Part shown: positions 48,927 to 59,218 of the stretch, in pieces
How the letters are laid out: each line of letters opens with the position of its first letter
Position numbering within the stretch: the first letter of the stretch is position 1
Source of the DNA: Lacinutrix neustonica
GTDB taxonomy: Bacteria; Bacteroidota; Bacteroidia; Flavobacteriales; Flavobacteriaceae
Reading direction: 5' to 3'
NCBI RefSeq assembly: GCF_026625145.1
Contig: NZ_CP113088.1
Location: 496,001-560,000, forward strand
DNA: 64,000 bases
Notes under the pieces: generated by a model
The model's database searches: none
The model's input: only the letters and a program-made list of their open reading frames with translations
What the model was told of the DNA's origin: nothing
Program-made: the position numbers and the translations under genes

Positions 48927-51209
48927 TTAACGCTCTGATGTTGTTCCTATAAAATGTATAAAATTTGGTTTAGGAATGACTTTTTCAATAGGGGTTAAAC
49001 GAACCACCTGCCCATAGGCATCTACATCCCCAATTTGAGAAAGATGTAATTTATACAAGGACATTTCCGGATACGCCCATAATGTGCTTGTGTCCCCTTC
49101 CCGACCTTTCATTTCTAATCTCATTCTCGAGACTTGCTGGAATACTTTTTCTAGATCACTTTTGCTTAACACTTCAAGAATAGATGCCTCTAATACGGGT
49201 TGATTAAGCAAAGCCAGCACATCATTTATGGCTTGCATTCCTAGCTCTGTACCACTTTTTAATTTCGCTTTCACTTTACGTCTCCCTGGATGTTCTTGGC
49301 CTGATTCTACATTATCTTCTGTAATACTTTTTTTAGTTTCAAGTCTTGAAAGGTCCTGTGAATTTGTGTTTAATAGGTAGTAGTATTTTAAATCAAATTC
49401 TACATGCCACCTGTTACTTTGAGAAAAACCACCTTCCCATATTTTATGCCAATAATTTCTATGTACATTTATATCATTTAATGGTATAGGTTCTCCAATT
49501 TCTTCTCCTATTCTGTCAAAAATATAGCTCTCTATAAAATGAATGTAATGGCTTTTAAAAACACCAATATTTTCATTGTTATTAGATTTCCGGACATGAG
49601 ACACTTCTAATTTTAGTTCTTTATTACTAGGGATTCCTTTAATTTCTTCTACAGTGAGATAGGCTTCATTAACGTCTATACTGATATCGACATTAACTAA
49701 TTTAATATCTTTACGAAAAACCAAAGCCATCGTTTCTGCATCTTTTATAAGGATTTGAATGACCGATTTTTTTAGAATTTTATTTAACCGCCCGTTACTG
49801 GTTGTGATTTCAAAAGGGATAGCGATACGTTGGTTTTTACCATAAAGCACCCGTTGTTTATTTTTAAAATTAACGGTCTTGGTATTTTTAAAATTTAGAT
49901 TTAAACTTTTTATTAGCTTGAAGTCTATAATATCTTCTTTATACATTGATGAATTGATACTCATCCCAATGAGCATTTTCGCAATATCGTCAGCCGTATC
50001 TACTCCAGGATTTATCGCTTCTAAATGCTTGATTTCTTGTTCATCCATTTTTAATACCGCATCTCCAATGGCTTTAAATAGTTTTACAGGTTGGTTACCT
50101 ACGGCTTCTATTAATTTGGGATCTAATGCTTTTTCAATTACCGGCATTAATGCTGGCAATGCTGCTAATAATGCCGGAGCGACTTTAGCTTCAGAATATT
50201 TTTGACCATTACTCTTTTCAATACCATTCTGCGCTTTTTCGACTACATTGGTAACATTACTGGTACTGGTACCTTCTGTTTTTTGTACGGCATCTTTAAT
50301 GGCGAGAAATAATTTTTGTGGATCATCACCTATTGCCAGTATGGCTTCCGGTGAGAACAACTTTTCTAAAATAGGTTTAAGACCTATAATGGTTTCACGG
50401 CTCTAAACTATATGCGGTACTAAGTCTAGTAGATGCTATGGATTGCGCTGGTTGTTGTACCCCTCCATTTGTTGCTGGTTGCGAGGTTTGACTAGTTTCT
50501 GTTGTTGTGGCTGGTGCTATAGTAGCATTAGCAGGTGTTGGGTTAGCATTATTTGAAATCGCTTCTAAAACCTCAACAACCTTACTTATCACTTCACTTG
50601 TTTTGTTGCTTTCTGCTGTGTTATTCGGGTATTTGTTGCCGGTTGATTAGTATTTGACCCGCCAACCGGACTCCCAATTACAGGAGCCGCATGCCCAAGT
50701 AGCGCTGGTAATGCATTTATTATTGCATTCCAAAACATCACCTTGCTTAATTTAGGCTCTTGGTAATTAAATGCTTTATTTCTAACTAACGTTTCTTGCA
50801 TGATAGACTCGTTTTTAATGGTTGTTTCTAATGAATTACTAAAGGTCAAATTATGGGTTCTTCCTACCATTGGATATACCCTAATAATATTAGATATTGT
50901 TGGTGCTTTGCTCCTGCTATTTGAGAAGCTATACAACTGCACATATTTTGCATCAGCATCAATTTCGGTTTCAGGTATCATTAAAGGAAAACCACCTTTA
51001 TTTATCTTCTGCATGGCTTCATTAAGCTGATACACTTTTGAAACTTTTTTATTTTCATCTAATACCGTTATGAATTCATTTTTTCCAACTTTTATTTTTT
51101 TTTGTTTTGATGCCGTAACATATTTAAAATACTTTGCAGTTCCTATATCTGCTTGAAAACTGTAGTTCCCATTAGTTCTACCTCGAAATTTTAAAAATGC
51201 TAATGCCAT
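48927..51209 (-). CDS. Large operon protein with ~35-residue tandem repeat (two frameshifts)
   Basis: About 760 residues when repaired, the largest protein of the operon. The N-terminal 200 residues are unrecognised and beta-rich; a Ser/Thr/Asn/Gln/Pro linker follows. Two repeats of the form (V/I)(I/L)EKxLxPxxIxAxGxxPxKLFxAIxDAVxK lie in tandem. The C-terminal 330 residues are beta-rich, with a RMRLEMKGREGD region and EGGFSQSNRWHVEFDLKYY. Breaks are near 50626 (cccgaat for cccggaat) and 50397 (gccg for gtccgg). It could be a scaffold or structural component. Function unknown. Confidence 0.6.
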
Positions 51210-51227
51210 TTTTACGTTTTTACATCA

Positions 51228-52298
51228 TTATGCTGTTGCTGCAGGCAAAGCCGCTTGTTTTTCTTCAGCTGAAGGGGGTGCGTACATTTGCGCAAAATTG
51301 TCTAGTTTAAAGTAATCTGTTTTAAATTCTATTTTAACAAAACCTCTTAACTTTGCTTTCAGCTCATCTTCAGAAGTACTTTTTGCAGAAGACACACTAA
51401 ATTTCGTGGTTTGACTACTCTTGGTGCTACCTATACTACCGCCTCCAAATATTTTACCTATTAAGCCAGTACTTGCTCTTCCTGAGGTTCCTGTAGAAGA
51501 CGTGGTTTTGTTAATCGCCTTGTCTTTCTTCTCTCCAGTACGTTGCCCTTTAAATTCAAAATTAACCTCAGCTTCAACCACCCCTTTATCTACCACTAAA
51601 CGCGTTAATCCCATAAGTACCATTTCTCTCAAAGCCGCACGATGCTCTTGCGCCATTTTAATTTTGGCATCCATGATTTTGGCTTTAACTTCATTATCAC
51701 CAATGTCTACAGCCTCGCCTTTAGGATCGGTAAGACTCATTTTCTCGCCACCATCGGCATCTTCTTCCAAACTAATGTTAAACTCATCGGGTTTGTTTTC
51801 TGCCAGGTAAGCGAAGGTTGTGGTATCATCGATTTGCTTAATAAATTTTGCTAAACCTGAAGTTGCTTCTTTCATTAACCGAATGTAATCATCGGTTTGA
51901 GATTTCATAACAGAAATATTGGCATCAAAAACGGATTTAAGTAAATCCCTTACAAATGCTGGAAAATCTACAGAATCTACTAAATCTTCAAAAGCATCTA
52001 CCCCTTCTTCAAACCCTTTTTCATGACGCGAGTCATCAATTAAATTGGAAGCTCTATTAGCGGTCTGATTTGCTTTTGCCTGTCTTGTGGCTTTTTCAAG
52101 AAAGTTCTCTTTAGCCTGAGAAAAGTCGTCCTGATAATGCCCATTACTTTTTCGCAGTTTATCTATTTGATCTTCTACCACACTAACATACATCTTCTTT
52201 TGGTCCTCAATGGACATGTTTTTAAAGGTGTCGTTCCCTGATAGGATTTCTCTAGCTTTATCACGAGCTACCTCTTTTATGTGTTTTGGATTATTCAT
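51228..52298 (-). CDS. Helical unknown operon protein
   Basis: 356 residues, rich in Lys, Glu and Ala. The N-terminal 110 residues are helical and charged, a central helix has FPAFVRDLLKSVFDANISVM, and the C-terminal part has AEVNFEFKGQR and LRGFVKIEFKTDYFKLDNF strand segments joined by a Thr/Ser-rich insert. It ends MYAPPSAEEKQAALPAATA. A similarity to proteins of the DUF2589 or phage-like kind was considered but is not supported. No signal peptide. Operon position between the 48927 and 52318 genes. Confidence 0.6.
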   Translation of the reverse strand: MNNPKHIKEVARDKAREILSGNDTFKNMSIEDQKKMYVSVVEDQIDKLRKSNGHYQDDFSQAKENFLEKATRQAKANQTANRASNLIDDSRHEKGFEEGVDAFEDLVDSVDFPAFVRDLLKSVFDANISVMKSQTDDYIRLMKEATSGLAKFIKQIDDTTTFAYLAENKPDEFNISLEEDADGGEKMSLTDPKGEAVDIGDNEVKAKIMDAKIKMAQEHRAALREMVLMGLTRLVVDKGVVEAEVNFEFKGQRTGEKKDKAINKTTSSTGTSGRASTGLIGKIFGGGSIGSTKSSQTTKFSVSSAKSTSEDELKAKLRGFVKIEFKTDYFKLDNFAQMYAPPSAEEKQAALPAATA

Positions 52299-52317
52299 GA
52301 ATTTTATATTTTAGTGT

Positions 52318-53311
52318 TTAGAAATCCCAATTTTCTTCCATAGATTCAAATTCTTTTTCGGTGTCTTCAAAATCACCGCCTTGTTCTGAATCGTCTCCAC
52401 TTTCACTACTTTTTTGAAACTGGTGTTGTGCTATAATAAAGGTTTCAACATTGCTTACAAATTTTTGGAATTGATCCTCACTAAAGGTGGCTTTGTTGTA
52501 GATGGCTAAATCTAAAATGATGTTTCTAGCCGAATCTGCAATGGTTCTTAAAGAAGACGTATTAGGGAAATAATTAAACTCTTCCATACTCACGCTTTCT
52601 ACAATGTTCCGGAGGTCTCTTGAAATACCGTGCCCTAATTGATCTCTTAACTCTTCGGCATTAATAATTTGAATGGCATCCTCAAGATGGGCATACATCT
52701 CTCGGTACAAATATTTTAACCATACCGGAGGCTGCTCTAGATAGGTTGTGTTGCAGATCTGTAATCACTTGTTGAATTCCGGATTTTGAAACGCGTAATG
52801 GGTCGTCTGCACTTTCGTATTTATCAATATACTTTATTACTTCTCCCATCATATTCTCCCAAAGCGGTAAGAAGTTTTCATTGGTGACCATATCTGATAC
52901 CGTATTGCCATTACCAATATCAAAGACTTGCTTATACCACATAGAACGCTCATCGAAAGACGTACGATTATCTCTTAGTTGCATGTAATTATAGAGTCTT
53001 GTTGCGGTTGTTGTAGATTCTACATCAACTCTACCCATGGTTACATATTTTAAAATGCTATCTGCCACCCTAAAAATGCCCATCTCATCACCTAATATCA
53101 TAATAGCATATAGTGATGCTGCGTTTTGAATATTCACCACATTAATGGTTCCTCCTGGTAAATTAAGTGGGTCTAAAAATTGAAATGAATTAACATGATC
53201 AAAGTCATTAACTTCATTATAGTAAACGTTCTTTACTGGGTCTCTAGAAACGTCACTAGAACTACCTAAGACTTCACTTAACGTGTGCCATAAAATTGCT
53301 TCAGTGCTCAT
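52318..53311 (-). CDS. Unknown operon protein (frameshifted)
   Basis: About 330 residues when repaired. The N-terminal two thirds (MSTEAILWHTLSEVLGSSSD ... ENMMGEVIKYIDKYESADD) is mixed alpha/beta. After the break near 52726, the chain continues as LKYLYREMYAHLEDAIQIIN and finishes in an acidic tail (EDTEKEFESMEENWDF). The break is next to a CTCCGG site but the exact missing base is not clear. Unrecognised; no motif for an enzyme was found. Confidence 0.55.
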
Positions 53312-53315
53312 AATT

Positions 53316-53712
53316 TTATCTTTTATTTAATTTATCTTGATACGCCAGTAGTTCTCTAAATTGACCTTTAGCAATAAATTTTGCTTGTTCAAGTATCTGA
53401 CCGTAATTAATATTAGCTCTTACTTTTTTTAATCTTTTTTTAAGGCTATCTTCATCAAAGGAAGCTAAATGCGAAAAAGACATGATCCCCACTTCTATCA
53501 ATTCTTTTTTAATAACACTCCCGACACCTTCTATAGCTTCAAACTCATCTCGGAACTAATTGGTTTTCTTCTTGTGTTGTGTTGTCTTCTTCCTCGTGAT
53601 TAAATTCTTCATTATACCCTAGTTTTAATAGGTAATCCACCATTTTTTTGGCTAATGATTCTTTGTTCGTCGCTCTATCTAAAGTCACTTTACCACTATT
53701 TAGAAAGTTCAT
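53316..53712 (-). CDS. Small helix-hairpin-helix protein (frameshifted)
   Basis: About 132 residues when repaired, starting MNFLNSGKVTLDRATNKESL at 53712. The second half contains FEAIEGVGSVIKKELIEVGI then SFSHLASFDEDSLKKRL, a good helix-hairpin-helix pattern of the kind that helps in DNA binding or protein assembly. The break near 53552 (tccgag for ttccggag) joins VSGDEFEAIEG. It sits four bases from the next gene on each side. Confidence 0.6.
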
Positions 53713-53728
53713 GACTAATAGGTATAAT

Positions 53729-54454
53729 TTACCTCCGAGACTTTAAATCGTCTATTAATTCTTCGATCGTCTTTTTCGGTGCTCCTGGAAAGTAACTAAT
53801 ACGTGTATTCTCAATTTTATCTTTCAGAATTTTCACCTCTTTCTTGCTTACTTCCGGACTCTCTTTTTTGATGATTTTGTCAACCAATTGCACATTGACA
53901 TACGATTTCACTAAGTCTAACGACTCAAACATGTTTGCGCTAATCCCTTCGCAATCCAAAATTTCATAACCAATTATGGCTCTACATGCTAGGAACAGAA
54001 AAATCCCTTCCTCTGTTAAAATAGCTCTCGAGAGTTGATCTATAGTAGAATTATTGATACTTGAGGCCACTTTAGTCATCACTCCTGTATGCCCGTGACT
54101 GGTAATAAAGTGTTTAAATTGGTTATTTGTTTTAGCACTAAGGTTTCCGTCTTCGCCTAAGAGTTCTTGAATGGATTTATTTAAAAGGGCTTCTTTTGAA
54201 GGCACCTTCATTCTGTTCGTTATTATTTTATTGAGTTCAAACAATGATTCTTCAACCAAATCATCAAAACGCATCGTGGCTGGGGAAATAAAGAATTTTG
54301 AAATTAATAAACTGCCCGCAGCATCCATTGAAAACTGGCTTGATTTTAGTAAATCGCTGGTTCTAGGTATCTGATTGTAGTACGTTAAATTATTTATACT
54401 TGGCAGCTTAAGCTTACTACTCCTAGATTCTGATAATGTTCCATTTTTATTCAT
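53729..54454 (-). CDS. Helical unknown operon protein
   Basis: 241 residues with no recognised domain. Secondary structure looks mainly helical (EESLFELNKIITNRMKVPSK, IDQLSRAILTEEGIFLFLACRAI). It ends in KKTIEELIDDLKSRR. It follows the subtilase gene by ten bases. No signal peptide. Confidence 0.55.
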   Translation of the reverse strand: MNKNGTLSESRSSKLKLPSINNLTYYNQIPRTSDLLKSSQFSMDAAGSLLISKFFISPATMRFDDLVEESLFELNKIITNRMKVPSKEALLNKSIQELLGEDGNLSAKTNNQFKHFITSHGHTGVMTKVASSINNSTIDQLSRAILTEEGIFLFLACRAIIGYEILDCEGISANMFESLDLVKSYVNVQLVDKIIKKESPEVSKKEVKILKDKIENTRISYFPGAPKKTIEELIDDLKSRR

Positions 54455-54464
54455 AATACATTTT

Positions 54465-55778
54465 TTACAGGTTATAGTTTAACATTTTTAATGCATCTAG
54501 TACATTAATTCTTCCGAACCCCGATTTTTCATCTTTAAATTGATTACTAAATTTATCGGTTGTGCGTTGTACGATGTCTCGTATTAAGTCATTTTTTATT
54601 TTTTTCCCTTTTTGATAGGCAAAGGATTTTAATAGGGCTACCGTACCACTAACATAGGGAGATGCCTGAGAGGTTCCGGAGGACAAGGCATACCCATTAT
54701 TTAAGAACGAGCTATAGACATTGACCCCTGGTGCCGTTACTGAGACGTGTCCGCCATAGGTAGAAAAAGGTGCCACGTGGCCGACATTGTCTGATGCCCC
54801 TACGGCAATCACATAATCTAAAGCACCAGGATAATATTTGTCTTTTTTACCATCGTTACCGAAGCAGCGACTACGGTAACGTCGTTATCTAAGGCATATT
54901 TAATAACATCCCGATGTGGTAAACCACCGCCTGTATGCTTTATTCCTAAACTCATATTAATCACATCTGCTCCTTTATCTACAGCATATTTAATCCCTGA
55001 GTTAATATCGTCTATGAGTCCAGCTCCCACAACTTTACCATTAGCGTTGAGTGCCCCCAGTACCTTTATGGGTATTATTGTGCAATTGGGTGCCACACCA
55101 ATGGGCATTTTATGACCTTTAGAGCCAATGATTCCTGCCACGTGGGTTCCATGCCCTACTTTGTCATCTGGAATGTCATCCATATCTAAAAAGTCTCCAA
55201 CAAACTGTTGTGCGCCATCGATAATGTTCACAAAGTCTTTGTGATCTTTAAACTTAGGGTTTTGGCTGTCTTGTACTTCAAATTCAAAATGACTGGTTTC
55301 AATACCGGTGTCTAAAATGGCAATTTTAATCTCTCGGATGTCCTTTTGTCCAAAGATGTCCCTCTTTTAAATAAATAGCGTTATCGCTGTATTTTGAGCT
55401 TAAACTTTGAGTGGCGGCTAATTCTTGTCTTGGAATGTCACTGGTCGTAATTTGCCCTTCATGAACATATACGACATTAGGTAAAAAGGAAATATCATCA
55501 ATTAACTGCTGAGGAATCGTAGTATTATTGGTGAGAAGAATGAGTCTATAAATTCTATCTAATCCGGACCTTATTTCTTCCGGAGACCACTTTTTGTCTT
55601 TTGATTTATAGTTTTGAGACGCGATAAAATCTATTTTATAGGTCTTGTTTATAATGGCATCTATATTTGGAACAAAGCTTTTGCTCAAATTACTTTTGTC
55701 ATTAATCAAGGTCTCCCAATAATCATACCTTGGGTTTTCATCTTGATTATTGAGCTTTATTATAAGATGCGGTTTCAT
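54465..55778 (-). CDS. Subtilisin-like serine peptidase S8 (two frameshifts)
   Basis: About 440 residues when repaired. The N-terminal 120 residues are a prodomain-like extension without a signal peptide. The catalytic triad is in order: ILDTGIETSHFEF (Asp), GHGTHVAGIIGS (His), SSGTSQASPYVSG (Ser); the oxyanion asparagine is in AASGNDG after repair. Breaks are near 55336 (ccgaga for ccgga) and 54860 (tcgg for tccgg). It is the first gene of the operon, behind a duplicated leader. An intracellular or specially exported protease is implied. The role may be processing or toxin activation, which is inference. Confidence 0.88.
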
Positions 55779-55950
55779 GTGTTGTATTTATTTATTTTCA
55801 ACGGCCACCTGTTGTTCGCTATATATCACTCCCTTTGGTGATAATGCTTTTAGCATGAGCGTTTCATGTGTTCTATTTATTTATTTTCAACGGTCACCTG
55901 TTATTCGCTATTTATCACTCTCTTTAGTGATAATGCTTTTAGCATGCGCG
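55773..55950 (-). repeat. Tandem 89-bp leader repeat with mini-ORFs before the subtilase
   Basis: Two copies (55773-55861 and 55862-55950) and the first six bases of a third. Each copy carries TATCACTC...GAGTGATA-type hairpins and begins on the minus strand with the same ATGAAAC as the subtilase start. In the two upstream copies this makes five-codon ORFs, MKRSC and MKRAC, each ending in TAA. The unit thus includes leader, start context and hairpin. It could duplicate a ribosome-entry or attenuator element. Confidence 0.75.
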
Positions 55951-55984
55951 TTTCATCTGTATAAAATTAGTTATCTATTACGTT

Positions 55985-56767
55985 TTAGATTTGCATTATT
56001 GTGTATGGTTTTTGTGGTATTGAGTCAACTTTATACGATTGGTCCTTATGGCATACTCTATATTGCGTGGGATTATCACGGAAATGTTTTTTAAATAAGC
56101 GACAGTAATACTGTTGGGAGCTAAACCCTAAAGCATCAGATATCCTGCTTATCTGCCAATTGGTGACGATGAGTAGATGTTTACTCTTTTCCAATTTATA
56201 TTTATTTATAAATGCTGTTGGTTTTAATCCGGTATGCGTTTTTATCTTTTTACTCAATGAGCTCCTGCTCATATACAGCAACTCACTTAATTGTTGCATG
56301 TTTAGCGTATCGTTATCGATATTTTCATCTATAATTTTGGTGACTTTATTCAAAAATATATCCGCGCTATCTGTGGTTATCTTTTTATTCAAAAAGTTCA
56401 TAGATCCTTTAATCTTGGCTAAATATTTTAATAAAATAGGAATGAGGGAAAAGTGAATGAACTCTGATCCCGCTTTTATGTATAAAGAAGTGGTATAGGT
56501 TACTATGAGTTTAAGATCATCAAGCGCCTTTAATGTTTTATTACTAATAGAACTTTCATTATTAACCGTAATAATATCCACTTCAGTATGGTCTCTATGA
56601 GTACTAGAAGATTTATATTGGATGTTATTTTTAGTTATATAAGATTCTAGACAGGATGGAATACTGCCAATATGCAGAATATCGAGCGCCACGAATTCTG
56701 TTCTTAGCGTTAATCGCGTTACTGCAGCGTCTGAAAGTACACGCCTACTTAATAAAACTTCATCCAT
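55985..56767 (-). CDS. AraC-family transcriptional regulator
   Basis: 260 residues. The C-terminal 110 residues contain two helix-turn-helix motifs: LNMQQLSELLYMSRSSLSKK and ISRISDALGFSSQQYYCRLF. The N-terminal half has no recognised ligand domain. It lies upstream of and on the same strand as the subtilase operon, separated by the 89-bp repeats, so it is a good candidate for its regulator. The divergent neighbour is a response regulator. Confidence 0.85.
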   Translation of the reverse strand: MDEVLLSRRVLSDAAVTRLTLRTEFVALDILHIGSIPSCLESYITKNNIQYKSSSTHRDHTEVDIITVNNESSISNKTLKALDDLKLIVTYTTSLYIKAGSEFIHFSLIPILLKYLAKIKGSMNFLNKKITTDSADIFLNKVTKIIDENIDNDTLNMQQLSELLYMSRSSLSKKIKTHTGLKPTAFINKYKLEKSKHLLIVTNWQISRISDALGFSSQQYYCRLFKKHFRDNPTQYRVCHKDQSYKVDSIPQKPYTIMQI

Positions 56768-56963
56768 TATAAAACAGCTTGATACGTTGTAATAAAAGTA
56801 CGAATAATCAACACCCTGTATTAGAGTGTTATAACCTTTTTTTAATGGTGTAATAACTTGTTTTATTAGGGGGAAAACACTAATTTTAAGTACCTAACAA
56901 CGCTTAAAATAAGTAGCCCTTAATGCGCTTTATTAATTGAATTATTTATTTAAAGATCTATCT

Positions 56964-57608
56964 ATGGATTCATATTCTGTTGTTATCGTTGAAAATCATA
57001 ACTTATTTTCTCAAGCCTTATCTCGGAGTTATAAATTCCTTTAAAAATTTCAAGGTTATGTATACCTGTTCTAACCAAAAAGAGCTTGTAAATAAATTGA
57101 AATTTTCGTCAACGTTACCCCACTTAGTATTGATCGATTTCCCTATACCCGTGTCTGATGACGTAAATATTGTAAAATATATACGAGAACAATATCCAAA
57201 AATTTCTGTAATAGCACTCTGTGAAGAAAAAAATGAAGCCACAATTATTAACATGCTGCAATCGGAATTAAAAGTTATTTATTTAAGGAAATTGAAACCA
57301 AGACTTTAGAAACGGCATTAACAGAAGTCATACTTTATGGGTATTACCATACCAGTAGCGTCTCTAATATCCTTGTAAACTCTTTTACAAAAGTTCGCGG
57401 CGTAAATAAAACAATACTAAAAGAGCAAGAAAAAAGATTCTTAAAATATGTGTGCTCAGAGTTGACCTATAAACAGATTGCCAAAAAAATGTGTAGAAGT
57501 CCGAAAACAATAGATGGTTATCGCGATTGCCTCTTCGAAAAATTAAAAATAAGAAGTCGAACGGGCTTAGTACTCTACGCCATAAAAAATAAGCTTCACA
57601 AACCTTAA
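56964..57608 (+). CDS. LuxR/NarL-type response regulator (two frameshifts)
   Basis: About 214 residues when repaired. The receiver starts VVIVENHNLFSQALS and has the phospho-acceptor in VLIDFPIPVSDDV. The C-terminal NarL helix-turn-helix is YVCSELTYKQIAKKMCRSPKTIDGY. Breaks are near 57024 (tctcgg for tccgg) and 57287 (T run). It is divergent from the AraC gene. No kinase is adjacent; the nearest HisKA_3 kinase is at 33880. Confidence 0.75.
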
Positions 57609-57891
57609 GCACTGGGTTATATTTCTTCTAGCACCGCTTTACCTTAGCGCACCCTTTAAATAACAACGATGGTTTGTGAGTGAGACACCCCCTCTTTTAG
57701 TGCCTTCTTTAAAGTTTCTGTTCTATATATGAAAATACTCTACACCTCATAAACGATACTAAGAACAGCTATAAGTTTTGCCTATTATGATTTGGAAAGT
57801 ACGAGTTATTATGAGGTTTTTAAAAAACGAATTTTAATGTTAACCTTTAGTTCTCAATTTCCATTAATTCTTAAATCAAAACATTTTTATC

Positions 57892-58845
57892 ATGGGACGA
57901 GTCTGTAGAGAAATACAAGAATGGGTCGAAGAAGAAATCGAAAAACCTATTGAAACGTGGGAAGAAAGAGCAGAAGAACGATGTAGTAGACGAAAATGTA
58001 AATGGTGGTGCGCCTGCTGCAATAAGTGGTTTTGCTGGATTGAAATTCTATTAGTAAAAATCATAAAATGGGTTGTAGTCATCGTTGGTAAATGGGTCAC
58101 TAGAGTGGTCTGTGAAATTATTTCTTTCATTTTAGATGTTATTGCTTTAGTCGTTAATCTTATTTTAAGCATCCCCATAATTGGAGGTATCATTAGAACT
58201 CTATTAAATTGGATCACCGAAATAATTTGGCGTATTGTTGGCTTATTTGATTTTATTGGAAGTTTATTAGGCATTCGACCGCGAAAGAAAATGTATTTTG
58301 GTCTTATTATACCTACCCACGAGGGAAAACCTATAGCCAATCAAACGGATTTACAACCACAAATAGATGCGGCTATTGAGCATATGGATAGGCTATGTAA
58401 CGTCAATTTAATCTTTACTGGCAGTTGCAATTCTGCTATAAACGCGCCAAATAATCCTTTAGAATATCCTTGTAATGCCGAAGGCTTCTTTAGCGACTGG
58501 TGGATTCAAGGGTCTTTCTATGAGTTGGCAACAGCGCTTTGTAAATTTGAAGATGGCTGGCGCAGAGTACTAGGATATGGTGCAGAAATTGTGGTGTTTG
58601 TGGTGGATGATGTGACTCCTGATGGTAAAGGCGGCTGTAGCATGGCAGCCTCTACGAATTACATTATGACCGAAAGCAATACTTCAAATAATATGATCGC
58701 TCATGAAATGGGACATGCTTGTGTTCTACTTCATAGAGACGATCGTGCGAACTTAATGTTTCCCACCGTGGGTTCTAGCCCACAGACACTAACTAACTGG
58801 CAAGTTTCTGTTATTCGTTGGAGTAAGCACTGTGTTTATATTTAA
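57892..58845 (+). CDS. Membrane-anchored metzincin with Cys/Trp-rich N-terminal module
   Basis: 317 residues, intact. Residues 1-50 are acidic then Cys/Trp-rich (cysteines at 5, 31, 36, 40, 42, 43 and 48). Residues 51-127 form several long hydrophobic helices (VKIIKWVVVIVGKWVTRVVC, LVVNLILSIPIIGGIIRTLL). Residues 130-317 are a zincin: HEMGHACVLLH at 271-281 is HExxHxxxxxH, and LMF at 288-290 can be the Met-turn. No signal peptide is needed for membrane insertion. It may be a membrane-inserted effector or processing protease linked to the operon across the regulator pair. Confidence 0.75.
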   Translation: MGRVCREIQEWVEEEIEKPIETWEERAEERCSRRKCKWWCACCNKWFCWIEILLVKIIKWVVVIVGKWVTRVVCEIISFILDVIALVVNLILSIPIIGGIIRTLLNWITEIIWRIVGLFDFIGSLLGIRPRKKMYFGLIIPTHEGKPIANQTDLQPQIDAAIEHMDRLCNVNLIFTGSCNSAINAPNNPLEYPCNAEGFFSDWWIQGSFYELATALCKFEDGWRRVLGYGAEIVVFVVDDVTPDGKGGCSMAASTNYIMTESNTSNNMIAHEMGHACVLLHRDDRANLMFPTVGSSPQTLTNWQVSVIRWSKHCVYI

Positions 58846-58875
58846 AAATAAGACGACTCTTTAATCAACAAAACA

Positions 58876-59201
58876 ATGGAAAATAATCTCATCATTACCA
58901 ATAAAGAAGCGCTTTCGTTACTGCTTTCAAATTCGACATTTGATCGCATCACCTTCAATTTTCCAAACCTAAAGCCGCCTGACAATCAGTATTGGTCAGA
59001 CAAAGTTGAGAAAGCCTATCACGCTTGTGGCTGCACCACAGGTTTTCAACTCATGTTCTCTAGTTTTATAATTTCAACCCTCTACCTAGTTAGGGATATA
59101 GTCACTTTATAGCTAACCCCTATAGAACAATTATGGAATGCTTTGTGTTTATCGTTGTTATGACCGTTTTAGGCAAGGCCATCGGGCTGTTTCACGGCTA
59201 A
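58876..59201 (+). CDS. Small protein following the metzincin (frameshifted)
   Basis: About 108 residues when repaired. It starts MENNLIITNKEALSLLLSNST, includes AYHACGCTTGFQL, and after a break near 59090 ends FVFIVVMTVLGKAIGLFHG, a hydrophobic helix. It starts 31 bases after the metzincin stop and is likely co-transcribed. Unrecognised; perhaps a small membrane partner. Confidence 0.45.
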
Positions 59202-59218
59202 AATAAGGTTAATGCGCT

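Noticed and set aside
43806..55778. Prophage or contractile injection system
   Set aside because: A lysozyme and tail-like operon layout suggest it, but I recognised no capsid, portal, terminase, sheath, tube, baseplate, spike or AAA+ loader gene, nor an integrase. Kept open as a check rather than asserted.
55750..56094. Plus-strand Cys/Phe-rich ORF over the 89-bp repeats
   Set aside because: Its residues come from reading the repeats and the AraC gene tail on the wrong strand; the two 89-bp copies shift frame relative to each other.
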